Shown here one piece after another: positions 42,989 through 52,183 of a stretch of 64,000 nucleotides of DNA. The notes under the pieces were generated by a model, which did no database searches, was not told the origin of the DNA, and worked only from the letters and a program-made list of their open reading frames with translations. A program made the translations under genes and the position numbers. Position 1 is the first letter of the stretch; every line of letters starts with the position of its first letter. This DNA is from Micromonospora acroterricola (lineage in GTDB: Bacteria; Actinomycetota; Actinomycetes; Mycobacteriales; Micromonosporaceae), in the NCBI RefSeq assembly GCF_003172955.1, contig NZ_QGKR01000149.1:62001-126000 (forward strand), written 5' to 3'.

Positions 42989-45900
42989 TCACTCGGGCTC
43001 GACCCAGGCGGTCTGGATGACCTGTTGGCCGTCGCGGCGGCGCACCAGCACTCCCCGACCGGGCGGCTGTGGGCTCGGCCGCAGATTTCCGGCGATGGCG
43101 CCCTCCTCCCGGTTGCCGGACATCAGCAGGACGGGCGTCTCGAGTTCGCGTAGCCGTTGCAGGATCGGCTCGTACAGGGCACGGGCGATGCCGCCGACGC
43201 GGCGGGTGACGATCAGGTGCAGGCCGATGTCACGGGCCTGCGGCAGCAGCTCGTGCAGCGCGCTGAGCGGGTTGTTGCCACCGGAGGCGACCAGGTCGTA
43301 GTCGTCGACCAAGATATACAGCTCGGGGCCCTTCCACCAGCTGCGATCCCGCAGCTGAGCGGCAGTGACCTCCGGCCCGGGCAGCCGATTCTGCATGGCG
43401 GTCCGGATCGACATCAGCCCCTGGCTGAACGCCCCGTTCGACGAGGCGTAGTCGAGCAGGTGCTCCCCCTCCACCGCGCCCAGCAGGCTCCGCCGGTAGT
43501 CCGCGATGACCAGCCGGGCCTGCGCCGGGGTGTGCCTGGCCACGATCTGGCGGGCGATCATCCGCAGCACGTTGGTCTTGCCGCACTCCGCGTCTCCGAA
43601 CACCGTCAGATGCGGATCCGCGGCCAGATCCAGGTAGACCGGAGCCAGTGCCGTCTCGTTGACCCCGATCGGCAGACCTGGCGCGTCACGGTCCGCCACC
43701 CGGTCGAGTTCCGCGACGGAGAGCTGGCGCGGCAGCAGCCGCACCTTCGGCGCCGGAGGGCCGGGCCAGTTCTCCGCTACCTGCCCGGCCAGCGCGACCG
43801 ACGCCTCATTCAGGTCATCGATGTCCCGGCGGCCGTCGATCCGCGAGATGGCGGTCAGGAAGTGCAGCTTGTCGCGGGTCAGGCCGCGACCGGGTGACTT
43901 CTCCGGCACGTTCACGGCCGAGCGGCGGTCAATCTCCGATTCGCCCGGGTCGCCGAGGCGCAGCTCCAGCTTGGTGCCGAGCACATCCCGCATGGTCATC
44001 CGCACCTCCGCCCAGCGGACCGCGGTGAGCACCACGTGCACGCCGAAGCCGAGGCCCCGGTTGGCCAACATGGTGATTGTCTGCTCCAGCTCCTCGTACT
44101 CCTGGCGCACGGTGGTCCAGCCGTCCACCACGAGGAAGACGTCACCGAACGGGTCGTCGGCGAACTCACCAGCGGCCCGGCGACGGCGGTAGCCGACCAC
44201 CGAGTCGATGCCGTGCTGGGCGAAGCGGGCCTCCCGGTCGTCCAGAACCGCCACCACCTCGGCCACTGTCCGGCGCACCGCCTCGGCGTCGCGCCGCCCC
44301 GCCACGCCCGACACGTGCGGCAGCCCCTCCAGGCTGCGCAGCGAGCCACCACCGAAGTCCAGGCAGAAGAACTGCACCTCCCGCGGGGTGTGGGTCAGGG
44401 CCAGCGACGCGATCAACGACCGCAGCATGGTGCTCTTGCCGCTCAGCGCCGTACCCACGATCACCACGTTGCCGCCCGCACCGCCCAGCTCGACCATCAT
44501 CGGGTCACGGCGCTGCTCGTACGGCCGGTCCACCACACCCACCGGCACCGTCAACCGACCCCGGTCCGGTCCGCTCGCACTGCACAAACCGAACTCCGGA
44601 TGCACCGCCAACGGCCCCAGCAAATCGTCCAGGGGTGGCGGGTCGGCCAGCGGCGGTAGCCACACCTGGTGCGCCGGCCGGCCGCGGCCACGTAGCCGGT
44701 CCACCAGGACGTCCAGGACCGTACCGCCGACCCAGGCGTCTCCCTGGGGGGTGTCGGACCCGGCGTCGTCCTGAACGGGCAGGCGGGACACGTGAGCGGC
44801 CCGGAACCGGGTCATCGTCGAGTTGCCGACCTTCAGGTAACCGTGCCCTGGCGCGTTGGGCAGCTCGTACGCGTACGGCACGCCGAGCACGATCCGGCTC
44901 TCCACGGCCGAAAAGGTCCGCAGACCGACCCGGTACGACAGGTGCGTGTCCAGCCCACGCAGCCTGCCCTCCTCCAGCCGCTGCGAGGCCAGCAACAGGT
45001 GCACCCCCAGCGACCGGCCCACCCGGCCGATCATCACGAACAGGTCGATGAAGTCGGGCTTCGCCGCCAACAACTCCGAGAACTCATCACAGATGATCAT
45101 GAGGCTCGGCATCGGCTCCAGCGGCTGACCCGCCGCCCGCGCCTTCTCGTAGTCGTAGCGCGACACGTAGTTCCCCGCCGCCCGCAGCATTTCCTGCCGC
45201 CGGTTCAGCTCACCGGCCAGCGCGTCGCGCATCCGGTCCACCAGCGGCAACTCGTCCGCCAGATTCGTGATCACCGCACTGGTGTGTGGCAACGCGTCCA
45301 ACGACGCGAACGTCGCCCCGCCCTTGAAGTCCACCAGGACGAAGTTCAACTCCTCCGACGAGTGCCGTGCCGCCAGCGCGGCGACCACGGTACGCAGCAG
45401 CTCGCTCTTGCCCGACCCGGTGGCGCCGATGACGAGGCCGTGCGGGCCCATGCCACCCTGGGCCGACTCCTTGAGGTCGAGCAGGACGGGTTGACCGCCC
45501 AACTCGAAGCCGATGGGCACCCGCAGGTGCGTGGCGCCCAGCGGCGTCACGGCCCCGTCGAAGGTCATGAGCGCCTGGTGGTCGGCGAAGCCGAGCACCT
45601 CCAACGCCTCGTCCCTGGTCGCGCCGGCCAGGTCCCCCGCACCGGCCCTCGGGGGTGCCGGCAGGCCCCACGCCTCCGCGATCATCGAGATCATCGCGGT
45701 CGCCCCGTCGGGCACCACCTCGTCGAACTCCGACTCGAGATCCGGGTCGACGTCGGTCACCGTCAGCTCCGGCAGAGCGATCCGGAACGTCCGCCGGCCC
45801 TGGATGGCCCAGCCGGGCATGGACAGTGGCAGCCGAGCGGCATGGTCCGGATCGACCATGGAGTCCGCGGGCTGCGACAGCCGGGTCTCGATCCGCAGCT

Positions 45901-47338
45901 GCGGCAGCTCGGTCAGCTCCTCGGGGATCGTCCGCCAGCTCCGGTCGAGCACGGCGAGGTGGAACCCGTACCCCAGGCCCCGGTTCGCCAACTCGACGAC
46001 CCGGCTGGTGAAGCCGTCCAGCAGCATGGCGAAGTCCTGCCAGCGGTCCACCACCAGGAACACGTCCGGGTACGGCCCGCCCTGCAGCTGGTGTCGCCGC
46101 GCGCGCAGGCTCGCGGGTGACTCCAGCTCGTGGTCCCGAAAGAGCCGCTTGCGCCGCAGCACGTCGTCCTCGAGCCGGGTCAGCAGCTTGCCCAGCTCTT
46201 CGACCTCGTCGTCGCCCAACACCGTCTGTACGTGCGGCAGTCGCCGCATCGGTCCCAACCAGTTGCCACCCGACTCCAGGCAGTGGAACACCACCTCGTC
46301 GGCGGAGTGGGTGAGCGCAAGACCCCCGATTATCGTGCGCAACAAGGTCGTCTTGCCCATCCCGGCCCGTCCCACGATGAGCAGATGCCCCTCCGAGGAC
46401 GCCAGGTCCAGCGACACCGGCTCACCGGAGCGCTGATCGACACGCTCGCTGCGGCCGACCGGCACCTTGAGCAGTCCCCGCTGCCGCCACTCGACCGCGC
46501 ACAGCTTCAGGTCGTCGACGGCCTTCAGTGGGCCGAGCAGGTCACCGAGCCGCGGATCCCGCTGGTCCCGCTGCCCACGCGGCCGGTGGTGCCCGTCCCG
46601 GGACAACGCGACGTGCACCTCACTGCTCGCCCGGCCGAACTGGCAGGGCGACTGCTCGGTGGTGCGCTTCGGCAACTCCAGCTGCACGTACCGCCACAGG
46701 TCCTCCGGGGTGATCCGGCCCCGGCCGGTCAGGTCGGCCGCCCCGGTGCTCAGGCCCTGGATGACCGTCTCCGTGAACGCGGACCGCTGCCGCGGCGTGG
46801 CCGCGGTGGCCGGCTGGCCGTCGCCGGCCCGCTCCACCGAGTTCGTTGCGGTGATGACGTACCGGCCGTCGCCTGCCTTCAGCTCCCCGTCCAGGTTGAG
46901 CTCGGCCGGCGACTTGGACTGCTCGAACGCGCCGCTGTAGCAGCAGTCGAGCAGGATGATCGAGCTGGCCGCCGGTGACTCGTCGAGCAGCTCGTGGACG
47001 AACGACGCCGAGATCGCCGTCGACGACAGGTACTTGGCCTCGGTGTTGGCGACCGCCAGGTAGAACCGGCCCTTGGGGCCGCGGCGGATCCCGTGGCCGG
47101 AGAAGTAGAGCAGGATGAGGTCTTCCGGGCCGGCGCCGCGCAGCATCATCTCGATGTTGCGCTCGACCGAGCTCTTCGACTCGTTCTCCAGCAGGATCGT
47201 CCGGTCGAACGCCCCGATGTCCGCGTCGGCGAGCAGGCTCTGCAGATCCCGGGCCTCCTCGCGCGGGGCATAGAGGTCAGCCAGCGACTGGTCGATGTAG
47301 CGGTCGTTGGCGATGAGCAGGGCCAGTCGCTGTCCCAC
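42989..47338 (-). CDS. Caspase-like protease fused to EccC-type FtsK/SpoIIIE ATPase chain
   Basis: About 1449 residues. Residues 1-245 form a caspase (C14) domain with His82 (YFSGHGIRRG) and Cys133 (LLDCCYSGAF). Four FtsK/EccC-type modules follow. Module 0 has GRAGMGKTT near 322. Module 1 is fully canonical: GATGSGKS near 637, Walker B IICDEFSE near 747, LASQR. Module 2 has GTALSGKS near 961 and module 3 has GDAECGKT near 1247; their Walker B regions (FLVVDG, ILVDDYD) lack the catalytic DE pair. Canonical EccC has the same 0-1-2-3 order behind two membrane helices; here a caspase replaces them, and no membrane segment is visible. GTG 47338 with GGGAG; 3 nt after the EACC1-like gene. Confidence 0.92.
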   Translation of the reverse strand: MGQRLALLIANDRYIDQSLADLYAPREEARDLQSLLADADIGAFDRTILLENESKSSVERNIEMMLRGAGPEDLILLYFSGHGIRRGPKGRFYLAVANTEAKYLSSTAISASFVHELLDESPAASSIILLDCCYSGAFEQSKSPAELNLDGELKAGDGRYVITATNSVERAGDGQPATAATPRQRSAFTETVIQGLSTGAADLTGRGRITPEDLWRYVQLELPKRTTEQSPCQFGRASSEVHVALSRDGHHRPRGQRDQRDPRLGDLLGPLKAVDDLKLCAVEWRQRGLLKVPVGRSERVDQRSGEPVSLDLASSEGHLLIVGRAGMGKTTLLRTIIGGLALTHSADEVVFHCLESGGNWLGPMRRLPHVQTVLGDDEVEELGKLLTRLEDDVLRRKRLFRDHELESPASLRARRHQLQGGPYPDVFLVVDRWQDFAMLLDGFTSRVVELANRGLGYGFHLAVLDRSWRTIPEELTELPQLRIETRLSQPADSMVDPDHAARLPLSMPGWAIQGRRTFRIALPELTVTDVDPDLESEFDEVVPDGATAMISMIAEAWGLPAPPRAGAGDLAGATRDEALEVLGFADHQALMTFDGAVTPLGATHLRVPIGFELGGQPVLLDLKESAQGGMGPHGLVIGATGSGKSELLRTVVAALAARHSSEELNFVLVDFKGGATFASLDALPHTSAVITNLADELPLVDRMRDALAGELNRRQEMLRAAGNYVSRYDYEKARAAGQPLEPMPSLMIICDEFSELLAAKPDFIDLFVMIGRVGRSLGVHLLLASQRLEEGRLRGLDTHLSYRVGLRTFSAVESRIVLGVPYAYELPNAPGHGYLKVGNSTMTRFRAAHVSRLPVQDDAGSDTPQGDAWVGGTVLDVLVDRLRGRGRPAHQVWLPPLADPPPLDDLLGPLAVHPEFGLCSASGPDRGRLTVPVGVVDRPYEQRRDPMMVELGGAGGNVVIVGTALSGKSTMLRSLIASLALTHTPREVQFFCLDFGGGSLRSLEGLPHVSGVAGRRDAEAVRRTVAEVVAVLDDREARFAQHGIDSVVGYRRRRAAGEFADDPFGDVFLVVDGWTTVRQEYEELEQTITMLANRGLGFGVHVVLTAVRWAEVRMTMRDVLGTKLELRLGDPGESEIDRRSAVNVPEKSPGRGLTRDKLHFLTAISRIDGRRDIDDLNEASVALAGQVAENWPGPPAPKVRLLPRQLSVAELDRVADRDAPGLPIGVNETALAPVYLDLAADPHLTVFGDAECGKTNVLRMIARQIVARHTPAQARLVIADYRRSLLGAVEGEHLLDYASSNGAFSQGLMSIRTAMQNRLPGPEVTAAQLRDRSWWKGPELYILVDDYDLVASGGNNPLSALHELLPQARDIGLHLIVTRRVGGIARALYEPILQRLRELETPVLLMSGNREEGAIAGNLRPSPQPPGRGVLVRRRDGQQVIQTAWVEPE

Positions 47339-47341
47339 GGC

Positions 47342-47806
47342 TCACGCTCCCGTGCCGCCCGAGCGGGGCCGGGGAGCCGGAGGCGGGGCAGCCTGCTCCC
47401 CGGAGGACGACGGGAGGGCCGACCCGGACGGGACGGACGTCTCGATCAGGCGCGCCAACCCGGCGACGAGCGTGGGATCGTCGATCCGGGTGCTGCCGGT
47501 GATGACCAGCTCGGTGTCGCCGCGGCGGATGCGGATCGACCGCGTCCTGGTCCGCTCGGCGTACGCGATGGCGATCTGGGCGATGGCCCGCATCGTGGTG
47601 GCCGAGAAGAGGCCGCCCACCGCCAGCATGCCGAGCTCCCACGCCTGCACGGACTTGCTCCCGTGCCCCGGGTCCGCGGCGGCGACGGACGTGACCTGTA
47701 GCCGGGCCATCGTCCGCAGGTCGTCACCGAGCCCCTGCGTGAGGGCGTCGAGTCGCTCGCCGCCGATCGGTTGCTCCGGTTCGACCACCAACACCAGTTC
47801 CGGCAT
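47342..47806 (-). CDS. EACC1-like protein (effector-associated constant component)
   Basis: 154 residues. An N-terminal alpha/beta part (LVLVVEPEQPIGGERLDALTQGLGDDLRTMARLQVTSV) is followed by a hydrophobic helical segment (AWELGMLAVGGLFSATTMRAIAQIAIAYAERTRT) and SIRIRRGDTELVITGSTRIDDPTLVAGL. The order of beta-alpha, hydrophobic helix and closing beta hairpin matches EACC1, known from comparative genomics as a recurrent partner of caspase-type conflict effectors. The tail is Pro/Ser-rich. ATG has AAGGGGTG upstream. It is first in a two-gene operon with the caspase-EccC fusion. Confidence 0.8.
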   Translation of the reverse strand: MPELVLVVEPEQPIGGERLDALTQGLGDDLRTMARLQVTSVAAADPGHGSKSVQAWELGMLAVGGLFSATTMRAIAQIAIAYAERTRTRSIRIRRGDTELVITGSTRIDDPTLVAGLARLIETSVPSGSALPSSSGEQAAPPPAPRPRSGGTGA

Positions 47807-48106
47807 CGTCACCCCTTCACGTTCGGTGTCCACATTCAACACCACCGGGTCACGGGTACGTGCCGTCCAGCGGCCGATCCACCACGTGCAGCAGCGCAGT
47901 CGTCGGCGCGTGCTGCGTGGCGTGGGCTCCACCTCTCCCGTACGGGTGCGGCGGATGGCAGCCGTCCCGGCTCCGGTGATCGTGCGTATTCTCAACAGGC
48001 CGCCGGGACGACGACCAGGCCGCCTCCGATCCGGCAGGTGCGACGGGGTGGCCCGGCAGCGGCGGGGCCGTGCGCGCCCCTGGGAGCAGGGGAAGGCGGT
48101 CCACGG
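47807..48106. other. Divergent promoter region of EACC1 operon and LysR gene
   Basis: 300 nt between two divergently read genes. No gene is supportable. No strong dyad was found by eye; an AT-richer stretch (TGCGTATTCTCAACA) near 47984-47998 could contribute to a promoter. Any joint control of the two units is untested. Confidence 0.5.
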
Positions 48107-49123
48107 ATGTTCAACACGGCGCGCCTGCAGGTGGTGCTGGAGATCGCCCGGCACGGGACCATCGTCGCCGCCGCCGAGCAGCTCCGGCTCAGCCCGTCCG
48201 CCGTCTCCCACCAGCTCGCCACGCTGGAGCAGGAGGCTGGCGTGGCGCTGGTGGACCGGGGGCCGCGCAGCCTGCGGCTCACCGTGGCGGGCCAGCGCCT
48301 GGCCGACTACGCGCAGCAGATCATGGATCTGATGTCGGCCGCACGCGACGAGCTGTCCGCCCACGGGGAGGGCCGGCGGGGTCTGCTGCGGATCGGCTTC
48401 TTCGCCACCGCCGGCACGGAGCTGCTGCCGCGCGCCCTGTCCAGCTTCACCGCCAACCACCCTCAGGTCGAGTTGGCGTTGATCCTGGGGCAACCGTCCG
48501 ACCTGCTCCCCCGCCTCAACCAGGGCGAGCTTGACCTCGTGGTGGTGTTCGACCATCCGCTGAGTCCCACCCCGGAGATTTCCTCCGCGACGGTCTCCTG
48601 GCTGATGGTTGATCCACAACTGGTGGTGCTCCCGGCCGGCCACCCCCTGGCCGGACGGCGGCTGCGGCTCACCGACCTGGCCGAGGAGCCGTGGATCACC
48701 ACGCTCGGTGTGCAGGGCGAGGTCTCCGTGCTGGAGTTGGCGGCGCGCGCCGAGGGATTCCAGCCCCGGATCCGCTGCCGCAGCGACCACTACGAGGTGG
48801 TGCTGGGCCTGGTCCGGGCCGGTGTCGGCGTCGCGTTGGTGCCGTCGCTGGGTCTGCGCGACCCCAGCGAGGTGGCGGTCCAGCCGCTCGCCCACGCCAA
48901 CCTGCACCGGGAGATCGGGGTGGCGCTGCGCCCCGGCAACCCGAACCCGGTGGTCGGCAGCTTCGTGGACCGGCTGACCGACGCCGCGGCGGGGCTCAGT
49001 CAGGAGCTGGTGGAGCGGTGGCCCGGGGTGCCGGCGAGCCGGTCGACGGCCGTGCCCCACCGCCGCAGCTCCCCCACCGCGGCTCGCTCCGCGCCGGACG
49101 GGAACGCCGCGACCACGGCGTAG
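48107..49123 (+). CDS. LysR family transcriptional regulator
   Basis: 338 residues. The N-terminal winged HTH MFNTARLQVVLEIARHGTIVAAAEQLRLSPSAVSHQLATLE is followed by a periplasmic-binding-like effector domain (GLLRIGFFATAGTELLPRAL..., LDLVVVFDHPL, GLVRAGVGVALVP). ATG 48107 follows GGGGAAGG. It is about 35 residues longer than usual; the extra Arg/Ser-rich tail overlaps the 3' end of the opposite beta-lactamase-like gene by 124 bp. It may control the amino-acid transporter operon that converges on it. Confidence 0.88.
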   Translation: MFNTARLQVVLEIARHGTIVAAAEQLRLSPSAVSHQLATLEQEAGVALVDRGPRSLRLTVAGQRLADYAQQIMDLMSAARDELSAHGEGRRGLLRIGFFATAGTELLPRALSSFTANHPQVELALILGQPSDLLPRLNQGELDLVVVFDHPLSPTPEISSATVSWLMVDPQLVVLPAGHPLAGRRLRLTDLAEEPWITTLGVQGEVSVLELAARAEGFQPRIRCRSDHYEVVLGLVRAGVGVALVPSLGLRDPSEVAVQPLAHANLHREIGVALRPGNPNPVVGSFVDRLTDAAAGLSQELVERWPGVPASRSTAVPHRRSSPTAARSAPDGNAATTA

Positions 49124-49803
49124 ACGACGGTGTGCCGGCCGACGACGATGCCGGCGTCGGCGCGTACGCCGGTGTCGGTTCCGGTCTTGTTCATCACCTG
49201 GACGCCGGCGACCGACCAGGGGTCGTGGCGGATGGTGTCGGCGACGAGCGTGCGGTCGGTGTTCCGGGCGAGCCACCCGCGCAGCAGTCCGGACGCCCGC
49301 CGGCCCTGCCAGGTCCCGGTCGCCACGTCCGCGAGGAAGGCGCAGAGGTCGTGGGCGGTGCCGGTCGCGAACGTCGGTGGTACGTCGGGGCCGCGGGCGG
49401 CCCGGATCCGGTCGTGCACCGTGGTGTCCCGAAGTCCGCTACGGCGGGCCAGCTCCTGAACGGCGTCGAGCGTCACCAGCCGCAGCAGGGCGTTCGTGGC
49501 CGCGTTGTCGCTCACCGCGGCGACCGCGGTGGTGAGGTCGGCGACGGTCCACCGTTGCGGGGAGAGCAGGCCGAGCAGGCCGGTTCCGCCGAGCGCCCGG
49601 TCGTCGTCGAGCAGGTCGACCGGCTGGTCGGGGGCGAGGGTGCCGTCGGCGAGGCGGCGGGCCACCTCGCCGAGCAGCAGCAGCTTGCCGACGCTGGCGA
49701 GCGGCAGGACCCGGTCCGGGTCGCGCGAGAGCGTCCGCCGGTCGTCCAGCCGTCGCACCATCCCACCGACGCGCGTGGGGGCGGCCGGGTCGTCGGCGGT
49801 CAC
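49000..49803 (-). CDS. Class A beta-lactamase-fold serine hydrolase
   Basis: 267 residues with SVGK (Ser37-Lys40), SDN (98-100) and KTG (206-208), the three conserved elements of class A enzymes. No Glu166 (ExxLN) motif is evident and there is no signal peptide, so it is probably a cytoplasmic serine hydrolase rather than a drug-degrading beta-lactamase. Its GTG overlaps the stop of the D-aminoacylase (GTGA). Last gene of a five-gene operon. The 3' end overlaps the LysR gene on the other strand. Confidence 0.85.
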   Translation of the reverse strand: MTADDPAAPTRVGGMVRRLDDRRTLSRDPDRVLPLASVGKLLLLGEVARRLADGTLAPDQPVDLLDDDRALGGTGLLGLLSPQRWTVADLTTAVAAVSDNAATNALLRLVTLDAVQELARRSGLRDTTVHDRIRAARGPDVPPTFATGTAHDLCAFLADVATGTWQGRRASGLLRGWLARNTDRTLVADTIRHDPWSVAGVQVMNKTGTDTGVRADAGIVVGRHTVVYAVVAAFPSGAERAAVGELRRWGTAVDRLAGTPGHRSTSS

Positions 49804-51419
49804 GTCCGCCCCGGCGTGGCGAGCGCGCGATCCGGTACGGCCAGCACCCGACCCGGTCGGGCGTCGGTGGCCCGGTCGCCGTCCACGACGACCCGGCCGT
49901 CGACCACGACGTGGTGGACGCCCCGTGGTGGCGTGAGCGGGTTGTCGTAGGTCGCGCCGTCGGCTGCCTGTGCGGGGTCGAGGACGACCAGGTCCGCCGC
50001 GTGCCCGTCGGCGAGCAGACCCCGCCCGGCCAGGCCGAAGCGGCGGGCGGGCATCCCGGTCATCTTGTGCACGGCCTCGGTCAGGCTCAGCAGGCCCACG
50101 TCACGGACGTAGTGGCCGAGCACCCGGGCGAAGCTGCCCGCCCAGCGCGGGTGGGGACGCCCGGGCTTGGGCACGCCGTCGGAGCAGACCATCGCCAGCG
50201 GGCTGGCGAGTACGCGCCGCACGTCGTCCTCCCGCATCGAGTGGCTGAGGATGGTCACGTTGCCGGCCTCGGCCGCGAGCAGATCGCTGACGCGGTCGAC
50301 GGGGTCGACGCCGCGGGCGGCGGCGAGGTCCGCGATGGTGCGCCCCTCGACGTCCGGGCTGGTCGGGGCGGACGCAACCCTGATCAGGTCCCAGCCGCCG
50401 TTGCCGACGGTGTTCTCCCAGCCGGGCAGCCCGGAGGCCAGGTCGGCGCGGATGCGGTCCCGGACCGCCGCCTCCCGGACGGCGGTGAGCATCGCCGGCA
50501 CGCCGTCGGCGATGACCCAGGGCGGGAGCAGGGCGTGCAGGGCGGTGCTGCCCGCGGTGTACGGGTAGACGTCGCAGAGGACGTCCAGCCCTTCGGCCCG
50601 CGCGCGTTCGAGTCGGGCCAGGGTGCGGACCGTGGCGCCCCAGGAGCGTCGCCCGGCCGTCTTGTGGTGCGAGACCTGCAGTGCCGCCCCGGCTGCGGTG
50701 GCGATCTCGATCGCCTCCTCCAGCGCCGACTCGACCTGCGACATCTCGTCGCGCAGGTGCGTCACGTACGGCTTGCCGTGCGCGGCGGCGACCCGGGCGA
50801 GCGCGATGACCTCGTCGGTGCCCGCGTTGACCCCGGGCGAGTAGATCAGCCCGGTGGAGAGGCCGGCCGCGCCGGCGGTGAGCGAGTCGTCGAGCAGCCG
50901 GCACATGCGCCGGAGCTCGTCGGCGGTGGCCCGCCGCTGGGCGAAGCCGAGGACCGCGGCGCGGAGCGTGCCGTGGCCCACCAGGGCGGCGAGGTGGTTG
51001 CGCCGGGCCGCGCCCTGCGCGGTGGCGAACTCCGCGAAGGACGCGTACGTCGCCGCGGGCGGGCCGAACGTCGCGGCGACCAGGTCCCGCACCGCCTCCG
51101 CGCGTCCCGTCGGGACCGGGAAGGGACTGATCCCGCAGTTGCCGCAGATCTCGGTGGTGACGCCCTGGCGCAGCGGCGCGAGGCGCAGCGCCTCTCGCTG
51201 CTCGTCGTCGCCGGCGAGCAGGTCGGAGTGGGTGTGCACGTCGATGAAGCCGGGGGTGACGACCAGGCCGCCCGCGTCGACGACCGTGGCGGCGGCGCTG
51301 CGGCTGCCCGGTGGCAGCAGCAGCAACCGGCCGTCCCGCACGCCCACGTCGGCGCTGCGGGCGGGCGAGCCGCTGCCGTCGATGATCTCCCCGCCGGTGA
51401 CCAGCAGGTCCAGCTCCAT
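49800..51419 (-). CDS. N-acyl-D-amino-acid deacylase (amidohydrolase superfamily)
   Basis: 539 residues. TIM-barrel amidohydrolase: GFIDVHTHSDLL (HxH metal site), GVTTEICGNCGISPFPV with the bridging Cys typical of D-aminoacylases, YVTHLRDE, LQVSHHKTAG, and the late Asp in MVCSDGVPKPGRPHPR. It removes acyl groups from N-acyl-D-amino acids. ATG 51419 overlaps the upstream ATPase stop (TGATG). Together with the amino-acid importer it suggests uptake and use of D-amino-acid conjugates. Confidence 0.9.
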   Translation of the reverse strand: MELDLLVTGGEIIDGSGSPARSADVGVRDGRLLLLPPGSRSAAATVVDAGGLVVTPGFIDVHTHSDLLAGDDEQREALRLAPLRQGVTTEICGNCGISPFPVPTGRAEAVRDLVAATFGPPAATYASFAEFATAQGAARRNHLAALVGHGTLRAAVLGFAQRRATADELRRMCRLLDDSLTAGAAGLSTGLIYSPGVNAGTDEVIALARVAAAHGKPYVTHLRDEMSQVESALEEAIEIATAAGAALQVSHHKTAGRRSWGATVRTLARLERARAEGLDVLCDVYPYTAGSTALHALLPPWVIADGVPAMLTAVREAAVRDRIRADLASGLPGWENTVGNGGWDLIRVASAPTSPDVEGRTIADLAAARGVDPVDRVSDLLAAEAGNVTILSHSMREDDVRRVLASPLAMVCSDGVPKPGRPHPRWAGSFARVLGHYVRDVGLLSLTEAVHKMTGMPARRFGLAGRGLLADGHAADLVVLDPAQAADGATYDNPLTPPRGVHHVVVDGRVVVDGDRATDARPGRVLAVPDRALATPGRT

Positions 51420-52183
51420 CACAGCACCTTGGACAGGAACGCGCGGGTCCGTTCGTGCGCCGGCGCGGCGAGAACCTCCCGGGGCGGGCCCTCCTCGATG
51501 ATCAGGCCGTCGTCCATGAAGACCAGGTGGTCGCCGACCTCGCGGGCGAACCCCATCTCGTGGGTCACCACGATCATCGTCATGCCGCTGGCCGCGAGGT
51601 CCTTCATCACCTCGAGCACCTCGCCGACCAGTTCGGGATCGAGCGCCGAGGTCGGCTCGTCGAAGAGCATCAGCTTCGGAGACATCGCCAGGGACCGCGC
51701 GATGGCCACCCGCTGCTGCTGTCCGCCGGAGAGCTGCGCCGGGTAGTGGTGCGCCCGGTCGGCGAGCCCGACCCGGTCGAGCAGGTCACCGGCACGCTTG
51801 CGGGCGTCGGCCACCCGGACGCCCTTCACGGCGACCAGGCCCTCCATCACGTTGCCCAGCGCGGTGCGGTGCGGGAAGAGGTGGAACCGCTGGAACACCA
51901 TGCCGATCGACTCGCGCTGCCGGCGCAGGCGGGCGTCCGGCAGCGGTCGCAGCCGCCCGCCGCGCTCCTCGTACCCGATCAGTTCGCCGTCGACGTGGAT
52001 CCGGCCGGCCTGCGGCTCCTCCAGGTGGTTGAGGCAGCGCAGCAGGGTGGACTTGCCGGAGCCGGAGGGCCCGACCACGCAGACCACCTGGCCGCGCTCG
52101 ATGACCAGGTCGATGCCGCGCAGCACCTCGAGGTGGCCGAAGCTCTTGCGTACCTGCTGGCACCGCACCATCGGCGGGGTCAT
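51419..52183 (-). CDS. Polar amino-acid ABC transporter ATP-binding protein (GlnQ/HisP-type)
   Basis: 254 residues with GPSGSGKST (Walker A), QLSGGQQQR (signature), [13 protein letters not shown] (Walker B) and the switch His in [28 protein letters not shown] is typical of the polar amino-acid subfamily. ATG overlaps the permease stop (ATGA). Peripheral membrane ATPase energising import. Confidence 0.93.
   Translation of the reverse strand: MTPPMVRCQQVRKSFGHLEVLRGIDLVIERGQVVCVVGPSGSGKSTLLRCLNHLEEPQAGRIHVDGELIGYEERGGRLRPLPDARLRRQRESIGMVFQRFHLFPHRTALGNVMEGLVAVKGVRVADARKRAGDLLDRVGLADRAHHYPAQLSGGQQQRVAIARSLAMSPKLMLFDEPTSALDPELVGEVLEVMKDLAASGMTMIVVTHEMGFAREVGDHLVFMDDGLIIEEGPPREVLAAPAHERTRAFLSKVL

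Noticed and set aside
42989-47338. Ordinary ESX secretion ATPase
   Set aside because: No membrane helices, an N-terminal caspase instead, and no eccB, eccD, eccE or mycosin genes in the neighbourhood.
49000-49803. Antibiotic-degrading beta-lactamase
   Set aside because: No signal peptide, no evident Glu166 motif, and embedded in an amino-acid catabolic operon.
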